Source of the DNA: Pycnopodia helianthoides
Lineage: Eukaryota; Echinodermata; Asteroidea; Forcipulatida; Asteriidae
Direction of reading: 5' to 3'
NCBI GenBank assembly: GCA_032158295.1
Contig: CM063249.1
Location: forward strand, 9,129,195 to 9,193,194
Length of the DNA: 64,000 nucleotides
Of the stretch, positions 33,790-45,128 are shown piece after piece (the stretch's first letter is position 1; the number at the start of each line of letters is the position of its first letter). Position numbers and translations under genes: made by a program. Under the pieces are notes generated by a model, which was given only the letters and a program-made list of their open reading frames with translations, ran no database searches and was not told the DNA's origin.

Positions 33790-35235
33790 CAAATGTACTA
33801 CTCAATGTGTGACTTATTTTTGTACCAAAAATCCGTCCGAAATACACCACCATACATTTTCCGTATATTAAACCAAAGTAATAGAAGTTGTCTTCTGTTA
33901 TTAAATCTGTAAAAATGTTATTTTAATTATAAATGTCTGAGTTATTATGTATGTTAAATTTATATATTTATTAATGACTTTGATTAATTTTAAAGATGCA
34001 CAGTTTAATCTTCTGAAGTGGATCTGTGTGTGTTTATATGAAATATCTATGTCTCCATTTGATGATGGGTCTGTGTAGATTGTTGGGAAAAAAGGTAAAA
34101 ATAAAAACACTGTTTTTATGAAAGGTTATCCATTTTTTTGTTCATGGAAACTCATTAATGTGTCTTGATCTTGGTACAAATATGTGAAAGTGAATCTGGC
34201 TGAAAAACCAGTAAAACAAATTCTGAAAACTTCCGGGTATAGAATAATCCGGAAAATACTTTTTCATAAAATAAATTAAACGAGACAAGAATTGTAGTTT
34301 TCGGCTTTATGAAGTACACGAAAACCACACAATAAGTTAGCTAGCAGGCGGACTTACTCAATTATTATAAAGAACACAACAACTTTTTTTTTAATAATGC
34401 TGAGTTGGGTATTTACTTTTAACTTATTCTATTTGTTGGTTTTTCCGGTCATTTTCGGCAAATAAGTGTCGTGTTGTTCTATTTTGTACAAAATTGAAAG
34501 TTCCTCATACAAGTCATTCAATTTCACTTACTCTGTTGGCATCTTTTTCTTTTGTGTCATGCGATTTACAAAGATAACCATTTCATTTAACAGTCCACTC
34601 GAATAGTATTAAAAAATCACAGCAACTATTCGCAGAAAACTGACGTTGAGAATCTCGTGGGACCCCATTTGCAGTAACATGGAACACAGTATTAAAGTCA
34701 ACAATGCTTATATCCACATTGGTGAATTGTCCTCTACCCTAATCGTTAGTTGGTCTTACTCTTATTTCCTTCCTCCATGGTTGGGGGTAATTATTATGGT
34801 AAGATACTTTTCACTTTTAAACTTCATTCCTTATGCTTCAAGAGAATGATTGACGCACGCACTTTGCAGTATTCATACTACATTCCAAAACAATATCTTT
34901 ACAAACACAATTTTTTCAGAGAACACCAACAATATTAATTTTGCTACATCGAACAAACTGTACTCAAGACAACAGATCGCAACATAATCATACATCGTAT
35001 TATGTGCTTGCCAATGTTATTGACATACAATATTTCACTTTGTCTAGGTCAAGCATTGTGTCGCCCAATGTGCCACCCGGTACTAACACTATACAACTTC
35101 GCGAAAGGCCGCCTTCAGCGGACTTTTCGTTAGTAATCCTAATTAATTTTTGTCGAAGGTTTAGTTAGTTTGATAATTGGTTTGGATTAAGATTAAGGTT
35201 AGAAAAGGGGCTTTAGGGTTAGAGTTGGATTAATG
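33790..35235. other. Intergenic stretch without a supported gene
   Basis: AT-rich sequence between the end of CCDC157 and the minisatellite. Open frames at 34,646-34,938 and 34,941-35,168 have no recognisable product or splice context. Confidence 0.4.
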
Positions 35236-35239
35236 GCTT

Positions 35240-35605
35240 GTTTTAGGATGTCGCTTAATTAAGGGTAGGGCGGTTAGGGTTGGGGTGTTAATAGGGTTGG
35301 GGTTAATGGCTAGGGGTACGGGTTAGGGTTAGGGTTGGGGTGTTAATAGGGTTGGGGTTAATGGTTAGGGGTACGGGTTAGGGTTAGGGTTGGGTGTTAA
35401 TAGGGTTGGGGTAATGGTTAGGGGTACGGGTTAGGGTTAGGGTTGGGGTGTTAATAGGGTTGGGGTTAATGGTTAGGGGTACGGGTTAGGGTTAGGGTTG
35501 GGTGTTAATAGGGTTGGGGTTAATGGTTAGGGGTACGGGTTAGGATTAGGGTTTGGGTGTTAATAGGATTGGGGTTAATGGTTAGGGGTACGGGTTAGGG
35601 CAGCT
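35240..35605 (+). repeat. 54-bp minisatellite built on telomere-like TTAGGG
   Basis: GGGGTACGGG recurs at 35313, 35368, 35421, 35476, 35530 and 35584 (spacing 53-55). Each unit contains GGGTTAGGGTTAGGGTTGGG and TTAATAGGGTTGGGG. It is strongly G/T-skewed on the plus strand and has six or seven copies. Confidence 0.9.
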
Positions 35606-35749
35606 TAGGTTTTGTGGTTATTTTTTATTGATGTGAGTATAGTTCCAACATTCAACGGCAAACCCACTAAAACAAATTGAGTATTTTTTCTAATCTTGCA
35701 TTTTAGCTTTGATTGATATTATATGGGAATCATAAATAATTTTTTTCCT

Positions 35750-36235
35750 TCTTTTTTTAATTCTCCGTTGGAAATAATCGACTCCTTTTATTAATTCAAA
35801 ACAAACTCACAGAAAATCGCTAATATATCCATAATTTATCAATAATTCAATAAAAGAACCTTATTTATATTTAAAATGAGATAAACATTACAAATAAATT
35901 ACCATTATTTATTATTTACATATAATCATTATTTATTTATAACATTATTTATATATAAAATCGTCTTTTATATATAAACATTATTTGTAAATAAATTTTG
36001 TTTAAACAACAATATATGCACTCCATTATTTATAAATAGCCATTATTTATCATAATCATATCATAGCCTCTTTTACATTTTTTTTTAAACCATGCCAGGA
36101 CCACTTAGTGTGTGATCGACTGATAACTAAGCAGTATTTGCAGTATTTGTTTATAAATAATCATGTTTTTATTATACAACTTTTATTTTTAAATGTTTCC
36201 TTTTTTAAATCGTTTATAAAACTTTATATTTAAAT
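35750..36235. repeat. AT-rich low-complexity tract
   Basis: Almost only A and T, dominated by TTTATTATTTAT and TATATAAA words on both strands, between the minisatellite and a GC-rich stretch at 36,240. Confidence 0.75.
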
Positions 36236-36238
36236 AAC

Positions 36239-36428
36239 TAGCCCCGCCCCCCCCCCTGCAGCAAAGCGACGAAAATTCCCGTATCTCATCTGTGTTTTTT
36301 TCCTATAATACACAATTAGCGACAGAACTTCCCAATCAGATAACATTTACAGCAGTCATTTTGTTTGTGTACGCGTGTTGCAATTGTGTGTATTCGGATT
36401 ACAAATTTCGTGCAGTTGATTCTTCAAA
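36239..36428 (+). promoter_or_regulatory. Probable TMX2 promoter and 5' UTR region
   Basis: A GC-box-like GCCCCGCCCCCCCCCC lies about 180 bases before the TMX2 start codon, immediately after the AT-rich tract. No TATA box is evident. Assignment is by position only. Confidence 0.35.
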
Positions 36429-39400
36429 ATGTTGGATTTTGGGGACATTAGTTATTACCTCAGTGCATACCACATATGCAATGTATTCCTGTCCGTCTCA
36501 TATTTATTTCTGAGGTCTTTTCGGCCGTTTTGCACAACCCTGTTTTCTAATGCTTCAAATGACAACCCCTGCCAGCTTGATTGGGTGAGTGAACAAACAA
36601 CCAACATAATCTGTCGCATCCGGCAACCTCAAGTTGTCTATTGTCGACACCACAAGCAAGCAAAGAGTAATGTGAACGGTTTGCTTCAACCAAAATATAT
36701 CATTTATATAGTTACATTTGAATGCATATTCGGATAGGTAGGCATATAGGTTTTTTAATTTATTAGAAATACAATTTTTTTCTTTTTATTTACGAATATG
36801 ATGACTAGCCCACTGTGACTGACTCTGTCTCTGGTCGTCTGGAGCGAATAGTGCCAATCTACTCCTAGAATTATGAGGTTCCATGAACCTCATAGAGGTC
36901 CATGTACAAACTACAATACAAAACTTTTTTTCATTTACGTTTCTGCACCTGGAGTTCTCATTTGAAATCGGATCTCGCCAAAATTAGGCTCTACGTGTTC
37001 CTTGGAATCTCATTGAGCGTTGCATGGGTCAAGAAAATCCACTCCGCAAATTTAAAATTGTTAAAAAGCAATAAATTCTTACCGTCATTCCCAGTCCTCT
37101 TCAAACAGTGTGAGTGTTATAACAAATATGGCGCTTGCTGCGCTCGCAAAGGTCTACCGAACAAACTGGTACTCCGCGCGCAGCAACGCTGGTCCCGGCA
37201 ACTGTAGGTTGGTTTTGTACACACATCATGTGACTCCAGCGCCATATTTGTTATAACACTCACACTGTTTGAAGAGGACTGGGAATGACGGTAAGAATTT
37301 ATTGCTTTTTAACAATTTTAAATTTGCGGAGTGGATTTTCTTGACCCATGCAACGCTCAATGAGATTCCAAGGAACACGTAGAGCCTAATTTTGGCGAGA
37401 TCCGATTTCAAATGAGAACTCCAGGTGCAGAAACGTAAATGAAAAAAAGTTTTGTATTGTAGTTTGTACATGGACCTCTATGAGGTTCATGGAACCTCAT
37501 AATTCTAGGAGTAGTGCCAATCTACTTTGTATCCTTAATTGCCTTGGCCCTGACTGATTTACTCAGCACGCAGGGCTCGAATTTGACACTGGACCGCAGG
37601 CCCGAGGCCAGTGATTTTAGCATTGGGCCAGTAAACTCATGACCGGACAAGTCCGGCGGTCTTGTGTTTTCAATTCAATAACAATTCATGTACCTCACTC
37701 TATAATATCTTCTCTATAATATCTTGAACAGAAACAAATTATGTCTTATTGCTTATTCAATTAAACGCAAGTTAAACTGCAAGGAAGTCTTTTCTCAGTT
37801 TGAATCTGGTCTTGTAAAATTATTTCTGGTCCAGTAAACATTTTGAGATACAAGTCCTGTGGTCTTGTGGGTTTTCCCCCCAAATTTGAGCCCTGGCACG
37901 CCGAGGGTAATCAAGGTTTTGTGAAATAATTGACATGTAATGCGGTGTGCATCTCATTCTTTGTCTGTGCAAAGAGATAAGAGAGCGCCAAATCAGTCTG
38001 GTCCCTGTTAACTCCCTGTAGTGTTGGATCGTAGCAGTTTATCGTAGTACTTGTTGTAAATTTGTTGAGGGAACCCGACAAAATGACAAAGAATGGGTTT
38101 TCAAGCAAGTTGTCAAAATTCACACTCACGACTCGCATTTGATTTCCCCCCAAAATGTGTGACGTTTTTTTACAATTTTTCAAATCCCTCCTTAGCCGCA
38201 GTCCTCTCTCCCTCTAAACATCCAGCACGTACACCCTCTCCCTCTCGGTCTCCCGTTGCGTTTATGCCAAGTTTGGTTTCTGCAATGTACAGATACAGAA
38301 ACAGATACAACAAATTCCAGCAGTCGAGCTATCTAAAACTAAAGTACAAGTTTCATGAACAAGAAGGAAGCGGATCAAAAAATCACACCGGGCGAAGAGA
38401 TAGGACTGAATTTGGTGGTAGGGCTAAGGATACGATAGCAACTTGCGTTTTTACAGACATCCCCCCCCCCATGTTCACTTTACTATACAAGCATATAGCA
38501 GGATTGTGGCGAGTACATTGAAACAATTTTGTCATAGCTTGTTTTGGTGTAATTTTATATGAAGAATCTTTTAGCTAACAATCACACTGACTCTGACAGA
38601 GCTGAATGACCGGTCATCTATTCGCTGTTCTAACTTCTAGTCTTTGTCAAGTGCTCGCAGCAATCGCAATGGTATTTATTGCACACAGTGCCAGCAGCAA
38701 GTGCAGCGCACTTTGCTGAACATGTGACCTTCACCGATTGGTTGTTTATACATGTAGAAATACATTTACGTAGTTCTATGACAACACAACACACACATGA
38801 TTCAGAGAAGCAGTCTGGTGGAAAGTGGGAAAAGAGAGGAGCATAATGCTGTCAGAAATGTACACTTTATTACTAACTATAAAATATACACGTGTAGCAC
38901 CGGATGAACAATAAAAAAGGATACAAGGGGGTGGAGGGAAGGAAGGGGCTAGTTTTACCTCAAGAAGGGTGGAAACACAAAAGCCAATATTAAATAATGG
39001 GAAGATGGTGAAAAATAATCAAACATTGAGTGAGACAACGATGAAACAATGACCGTCTCTATATTATTTTGTCGTCGTTTCAGAATGAGGCCAACATTCT
39101 GTTCTTCCTTGGGTGCATCTTAGTTGTCAAGAACCGCAAGCTGCCATCCTTCAGACAGTACCTCCAGAAGATCTTCATGTTCACCAAGGTGGCCAACTCG
39201 CTCCTCTTCTTCTACTCTGACTTCCGATATGCAATCCTTTATGTTGCACTTACATTAGGTAAGTATTGGTGCCTCTTCTACCATTTTTCTGCTTCTATTT
39301 GAGTCAATGGAACCAAATTGAGGCTGAAGGGAAAAAGAGACTGGTTCCTTTTCCATTGAATGAGAATCACTAGTCTTTATTAGTGTTGCTCACGGGGAAC

Positions 39401-42400
39401 AGTTAAAGTTAGTGTCTTTAATTGGTTTTTGTCAACGTAATGCTGATAAATAGGCAAAATTATAAAGAAAGATACGATGAATTCAATTACAATGCAAGCT
39501 TCAGTTGAATGCAGTGTCTACTTGTTGAGAAAACAGAGAAAAAAATGGTCACAGTTTTTTTTACATGAACCGTCAAATCCATTAGCGTTTAGCGAGGTCA
39601 CAGCTGCGGATACCAACCACATCTCTGGCCGCAACATTCACGAACGGACACCAACCCTCAGATGCATTTTTTTTAATGAGTTCTGATCAATGGGGACATT
39701 TCAGACGAAATAATTTCGTTGGATGCTTACTACCATTACAATCTTTATAACAAGTAAGCTTTCAGATTAGAAAAGGGTCGCTACATAGCCAAACAATTTG
39801 TATTACAAAATACTTTCATACTTTTACCTGATTGAATTTGCAGAAACTTTGTTCATATGTTCCTTGCATTCTATACTTGCAGCATGGCTAGTTCATCTTG
39901 AAAATATCTTGAAAACATTATTTACATAAATAAACTGAAAGTGGAAGGGTTTTCAGAAATCTTCCTAAAAACATTAGTTACTTGCTCCGTACACAAAGGA
40001 ACAAGGGCGTTTGCGGAATATGCATATCAACGCGGAAAGAACGTGCGTACAAGCGGAATGTTCGTGAAGTTTCCAAGGCACAGTGCAAATTCGCCTTGTT
40101 AATACAGTCTAACAAAAAGGATATTTTCGGAGATACATGTACACATGTACAAAGATTTTGCACTGACTTGGCAAAAAGCGTTAGTTGATTTCCTTGGTGT
40201 TTTTGCAGTTGTACTGATTGTATTTCCTGAGCCAATCTACTGTGGACGGCAACATGTTACGTACTTCAATGCAGATACTTTAGAAGTAAGTTTGATTGCC
40301 TGATTTTGACTTTTTGACTTCTTAAACCCTAAGCTTCTTGAAGTTATGTATTAAAACTGTAATAATGACTGGTTCATATTTGTTTTTCCATAGTAGTTTA
40401 TTTCTTTGTATATCATATTTCATTAAATCTAAATTTGTTTTCATCTTGAATTTGTACATTTGCCTATGATAAAAAAAAATCTATGTCTTTTGTAATTTCA
40501 GTATTTTGCGTTTCTTATTTTCATAATGTTTATTTCTAGTTTATTTCTTGGTTTTAGTTCCATTTTTTACTTTACATTTTTTTTATAATGGTTACTTTTG
40601 TTTCTTATTTGCATGCATTTACAATCTCAACACCTCTTGTCACCATTCCCTCTCATTTCATTCCTCCTTCAACGGTGAAAAGTATTATACAGGATTGGTA
40701 GAGCTGACAAAATAGTCGTAGACAGTGTTTTGTTTTTTGTGATCAACCATATAAATGAAATAACAAACAATCATGTGAAAATTTGGGATTAATGTGTTGT
40801 GTGAGTCAGAAGAAAATAGTGTAAAACCATGCACAATGTTCAGCATGTAACAGGCCTGGAGTTTCATCTTTGAGAGGGCAAGGCCATTTTCATTTTGCAA
40901 AGGGCATTTCCATTGGAAAATCTTAAAGTCTATGGGCAACCTTTGAAGGTGCACCAATGCCAAGAGCAGGGCAATGGAGGCCATGGCCTTTGTGTAATTC
41001 CAGGCCTGATTTTTCAGGTTTTCAGATACAGCTTTCTCGTATATGACCTCATTTCAGAGGGAAATATTTCACAGAAAAATGGCTCTTGTATGAACTTCAT
41101 ACATGGGCTGATGGATTGGTCTGTTCAACGAGTAGTAATATTTATGAAAACAGTTTAAATTCTTATTGAATTTATAACTGTATTTCAAGGTACACTTAAC
41201 AATGGGTGCGCAAACACGTCAAAGCAATGCTAGTTTTGAAAAGGACAGAGCCCAATTTTATACAGCACAAAACGTAGCTAACCACAAACTAATTTTACGT
41301 GAACCAGTATAAGGTTACCTACCGAAATACCGTCACATATACCATCTGTGACTGGTTGCCCGCTTATTTTGGCTGAACAGAAAATTGTTTAAGCAACTCT
41401 ATGAAACTAGGCCCAGATATAGTTTTGTGTACGTTTAATTATGATCATTGTTTTGCAAAATGAGAAATACATTGTTGCCACAAACTTGTGTATAAATTGT
41501 TGTCTTACAGGAAGAGCTGGTCAACTCTCCTAGAGTCACATGGCTGATCGAATTCTACACACCGTGGTCTAACAACTGCCAAATATTTGCCCCAGTATAT
41601 GCAGATATATCCCTAAGGTCGTTCTAGACTGTTCTCCCCCTCATAGACTGATGATTCAGCTTGACTCTTTTTTGCAGCCATCGTGGGGATCCGTGTAGGG
41701 GGGAGGGTGCGATTTCACTGGCAGTTCGAGCAATTTAACAACAGAGGGCGCTGTTTACTTCAGGTCGTGTCACCATTTTGTGACATTCACATAAACGATA
41801 GCGATTTTGTTATCTGTAATGTACTATTCATTGTACTGAGCGTTGCAAATCATAGGCTACAACTTGAGGTGTTCCTCTTTCTGACCTTTCAATGTTGGCA
41901 ATTCCCCTTGCCTGACAGACAAGGGGTGTTAATAGTAGTCTGTTAGTAGCCAGAAATCCATGTGCCCATCATGTGTTGTGCGTAATGCGTAGAAATAAAA
42001 GTGCACGCCAAGCGACACACTTAATCTCATGTATCCGTATTGCGTACTGCACTATCATTGAAAATGATGTGCATTGCTTTGTGTGTATTTTCATTTTAAA
42101 GAATTGCATTATGCACAAGGCAATACGGGGACACATGGATTTCCGGTCTAAGTGAACGACACTTTTAAAATGTAGGCCCTAGTAGACAAGCAGACTGAAA
42201 ACACTGTCCTCTTTTTATGGATTATTATTGCAGTAAATTGTTGAGGATTGCATTGTTGTTTATTTTGTCTTTTTATTCATTTTGCAGATATTCTCACACG
42301 CATTTGAAGTTCGGCAAAATAGATGTAGGAAGATATTCGGAAGTTGCAAAAAAGTAAGCAAAGTAACAAGTGACATTAGCTGTGCATGGGTTTTTGGTTT

Positions 42401-45128
42401 GTGGTTCATCTCACTCTTAACCCTCCTACTAATCAGTGTGTTTCTTGAGCCAACCAACCCATACCTTATAAATGCCACAACATCGGCCTGTTAACCTGCA
42501 GGTCACAGGTTCAAGTCCCGCTCTAGTCAATATTTCTTTGTCCAACCCAAAATAATGTAAACAATTTCCAGTCAGTTTCCCTCGTAGTTTATTGCTTAAA
42601 TATAGATTGTCACAAAATTCCCTCAAATTACCACTGCATTTTATGACATTTTATCACAGGGTAGTTGTGTGGTGTGCTTATTGAAAAATAGAATCAGAAA
42701 TTAATGTACTTGATATAGAAACAGTAATTTATAGGCCTACCCCTATAATTTATGGATATCTTTTCTCTGTTTGTGTAGATATAGAGTAGATGCATCGTCA
42801 TTATCGCAACAGCTACCCACGCTTGTGCTCTTTGAAGGCGGGAAAGAAACATTAAGAAAACCCGGCAAGAACAGCAAGGGAGGAATTGTCAAACATAATT
42901 TTACTATGGTGAGTTGTCATGGTTTTAAGACTCTTATCTGAATTCAGACCTTTTTTATGTCTGCACGGTGAAAAAAGGGAGCTGTTACTTTCTTCAGATA
43001 TATAAAGAAATCATTCTCTTTGATCTACTTCTGTAGTGCTGGGGACACTGTTCCCAGAATCAGTGTAGTTCAAGGGGTTACCGGACGGTAGAAATAACAT
43101 TATTTAGAAATACTTCCTAAAATGTGGATCCAAGTTTCAAACCCTTTTTGTCTGCCTGTGATGGGAACAACTCTTGAGGCTTTGTCCGAATTGACGATTA
43201 TTTCAGTTATGGTCGGATCGCTGAAAAGGTTCGTTCTGGGACATTGTCTTTGCAGCCAACAGCCTAACATGTATGCAGCTGAAGTTGCTTGATTCAGACC
43301 TGGGCCCAATTTCATAGAGCTGCTAAGCACGAAAATTTGCTTAGCATGAAATTTCTTCCTTGATAAAAACAGGATTACCAACCAAATTTCCATTTGTTGC
43401 ATATTGCTTGCTAATGGTATTCAGCTGTTGTTTGCTTATCCTGAAAATCACGTGGAAATTTGGCTGGTAATCCTGTTTTTATCAAGGCAAAAATTTCATG
43501 CTAAGCAAATTTTTGTGCTAAGCAGCTCTATGAAATTGGGCCCTGACCTCACTACTTCGGCCATACATGCTGGTGTGGTTCCCTGTCTCTGCATGTGAAG
43601 TTGTATATTAATGAGTAAAATATGGTTTAGTAGTCGCTGCTGTCAGGGGTCTTATATTTGTTCTTTATAGCAGACAATATAGGACATTGACCCCTTTCAC
43701 CAATTCCCGCTGCTTCGCTCTGTCACGCTTGTCATTTTGGGAGTCACATTGCATGTAAATATCTCGATAAGCGTGTAAACGCTGCGTCGGCTAAAAGGAG
43801 CACACAAAATGGTGCAACCAAGATTATTGTGAATGATGCCGTCCGGTGAATTGGGTCAATAGGCAATCAAAAGGGAACCAATGCTGGGTATCCATATTAG
43901 GCTTATGTTGATTGTGGCAATCAAAATAAGAAACGTGATTTTTGAGGTCTTCCAATTCTATTTCCTTGAATTTGACAGTATTTTAGGAAGAATTTCTTGT
44001 CTCGGAGATATTAGTAATGGTATTAACTTTGTTGTTGATGTAATTTTATTGAAGCATTAGTTTTCTCATTGTAAACCAAATAGTTTAGTCCTTGGACTTA
44101 CTGTTTGGTGATGTAGCTCAATAAAACCAAAGCGAAATTAAATTAATTAACAAAAAACCTGGTGACTTTTCAGATTCAAACAAATCCTGGGCCTATTTTA
44201 TAGATCTGTTTAAGCACAAGAAGCTTACCAGAATAAGGTTACCAGCCAAATTTTCACATGAACCATCTGTGACTGGCATGCTGCTCATTTTTTAAATTGG
44301 GCCCCTGTATTTCTTTTTCAACCAGGGACCAATATCACAGAGCTCTGGGCCCAATTTCATAGAGCTGCTTAAGCACTAAAAATATCTAAGCACAACAAAA
44401 TTATGCTTACCAGAATAAGGTTACCGGCCAAACTACCATGTCACATGTACAATTTGTGACCGGTATCCTGCTGATTTCTGCTCAGCAGAAAATTGTTAAG
44501 TAATATTTTCTGCTTAAGCAGCTCTATGAAATTGGGCCCTGGTTTGTAAAGCACAATAAAGGAGCTTATAAAAGTATGCTTACCAGAATTAAGGTATCCG
44601 GCCAAAATTCCACGTCACATGAACCTTTTAATGACTGGTGTCCTTGTTTTTGCTCGAAGAAAATGTTAAGCATTATTTTCTGCATTAAGCAGCTCTATGA
44701 AATTTGGCCAAGCCATACAACTTGTGACTCTGGGCCCAATTTCAAAGAGCTGCTTCAGGAGAGAAAAAAAAGTGTCACAAATTTGCCGCTAAGCAAAAGG
44801 GAGCAGGATACCAGTCAAATATTGTACATGTGACATACATGTAGCTGGTACTGGTAGCCTAGTCAGCAAATTTTGGTTGTGCTTAGCTACTGTCTGTGCT
44901 TAAGCAGCTTTATGAAACAGGGCCCCTGTTGTCTTTACTGCAAAAGGTTTAACTTCTGTCCCTTCAAATTCTAAAACTTAAACATTTTAAAAGCGATGAC
45001 TTTCTTCCCCCCTACAGGATAACATCATCAGTGATTACAACTTGAAGTCCTTGTACCAGACCACAAAGAGTAGAGCTCAGAAGAAGGCTGAGAAAGTAGA
45101 GTTAGCAAGTGACAAGAAATCCAATTAA
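36429..45128 (+). CDS. TMX2: Thioredoxin-related transmembrane protein 2
   Basis: Seven exons: 36429-36584, 39084-39258, 40209-40285, 41511-41617, 42288-42353, 42779-42908 and 45018-45128 (TAA). They give 273 residues; human TMX2 is about 296. An in-frame TGA 12 bases upstream supports ATG 36,429. Exon 1 ends DNPCQLDW (human NPCDFDW). Exon 2 holds MFTKVANSLLFF. Exon 4 gives RVTWLIEFYTPWSNNC, where residues 156-159 (SNNC) replace CxxC, as SNDC does in human. Exons 5-6 complete the thioredoxin fold (KFGKIDVGRYSEV, the cis-proline of QLPTLVLFEGGKE). Hydrophobic segments lie near residues 9-30, 55-70 and 88-118. The C-terminus KKSN is a dilysine ER-retrieval signal. An ER or ER-mitochondria membrane protein without a classic redox pair. 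The exon 4 donor is GTCGTT, weaker than the others. Confidence 0.93.
36862..37511. mobile_element. 650-bp foldback element with 274-bp perfect arms and 13-bp target duplication
   Basis: The left arm (36,862-37,135) starts CTCCTAGAATTATGAGG. The right arm (37,238-37,511) appears to be its exact reverse complement, ending CCTCATAATTCTAGGAG. A 102-base GC-rich loop separates them. TAGTGCCAATCTA flanks both sides (36,849-36,861 and 37,512-37,524). Both arms encode the same open frame, a consequence of the mirror and not a gene. It is in TMX2 intron 1. Confidence 0.88.
37525..39083 (+). other. TMX2 intron 1, remainder
   Basis: No gene supported. 37,560-37,900 has GGGCCAGTAAACTC and GTCCAGTAAACATTTTG-type repeated phrases, an eroded repeat. 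A poly-C run lies at 38,461-38,470. Confidence 0.35.
40852..41012 (-). repeat. Dispersed repeat, inverse copy of 24,878-25,045
   Basis: Bounded by AGGCCTGGAGTTTCA and AATTCCAGGCCTG, with TTTTCATTTTGCAAAGGGCA inside. It lies in TMX2 intron 3. Confidence 0.6.
41248..41415. mobile_element. GGGCCCAATTTCATAGAGCTGC-family MITE
   Basis: Opens GAGCCCAATTTTATACAGCA and closes AAGCAACTCTATGAAACTAGGCCC, with the ACCAGTATAAGGTTACC block. It is in TMX2 intron 3. Confidence 0.65.
41950..42150. mobile_element. Small inverted-repeat element in TMX2 intron 4
   Basis: CCAGAAATCCATGTGCCC at the left is mirrored by GGGACACATGGATTTCCGG at the right; the inner GTTGTGCGTAATGCG partly pairs with CATTATGCACAAGGCAATAC. 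Confidence 0.5.
42470..42590 (+). mobile_element. tRNA-like SINE fragment
   Basis: A B-box-like GGTTCAAGTCCCGCT followed by CTAGTCAATATTTCTTTG, related to 18,060-18,100 and 45,385-45,420 (GGTTCAATTTCTGTTCCAG). The 5' tRNA head is lost. Confidence 0.45.
43302..43543. mobile_element. GGGCCCAATTTCATAGAGCTGC-family MITE, long-arm copy
   Basis: Opens GGGCCCAATTTCATAGAGCT and closes AGCAGCTCTATGAAATTGGGCCC. The arms pair for about 90 bases (CTTGATAAAAACAGGATTAC mirrored by GTAATCCTGTTTTTATCAAG). This is the best-paired member in the window. Confidence 0.85.
44190..44930. mobile_element. Cluster of four GGGCCCAATTTCATAGAGCTGC-family MITEs
   Basis: Members at about 44,190-44,305, 44,347-44,540 (both terminal repeats intact), 44,541-44,708 and 44,734-44,928 lie nearly end to end in the last TMX2 intron. 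All share AAGGTTACC(A/G)GCCAAA and TGACTGG(T/C)(A/G)T(C/G)CTGCT-type cores. Confidence 0.8.

Noticed and set aside
35240..35605. True chromosome end
   Set aside because: Units are degenerate and 54 bases long, with unique genes on both sides; it is interstitial.
36902..37471. Two identical opposed open frames
   Set aside because: They are the two arms of the foldback element read in mirror orientation.
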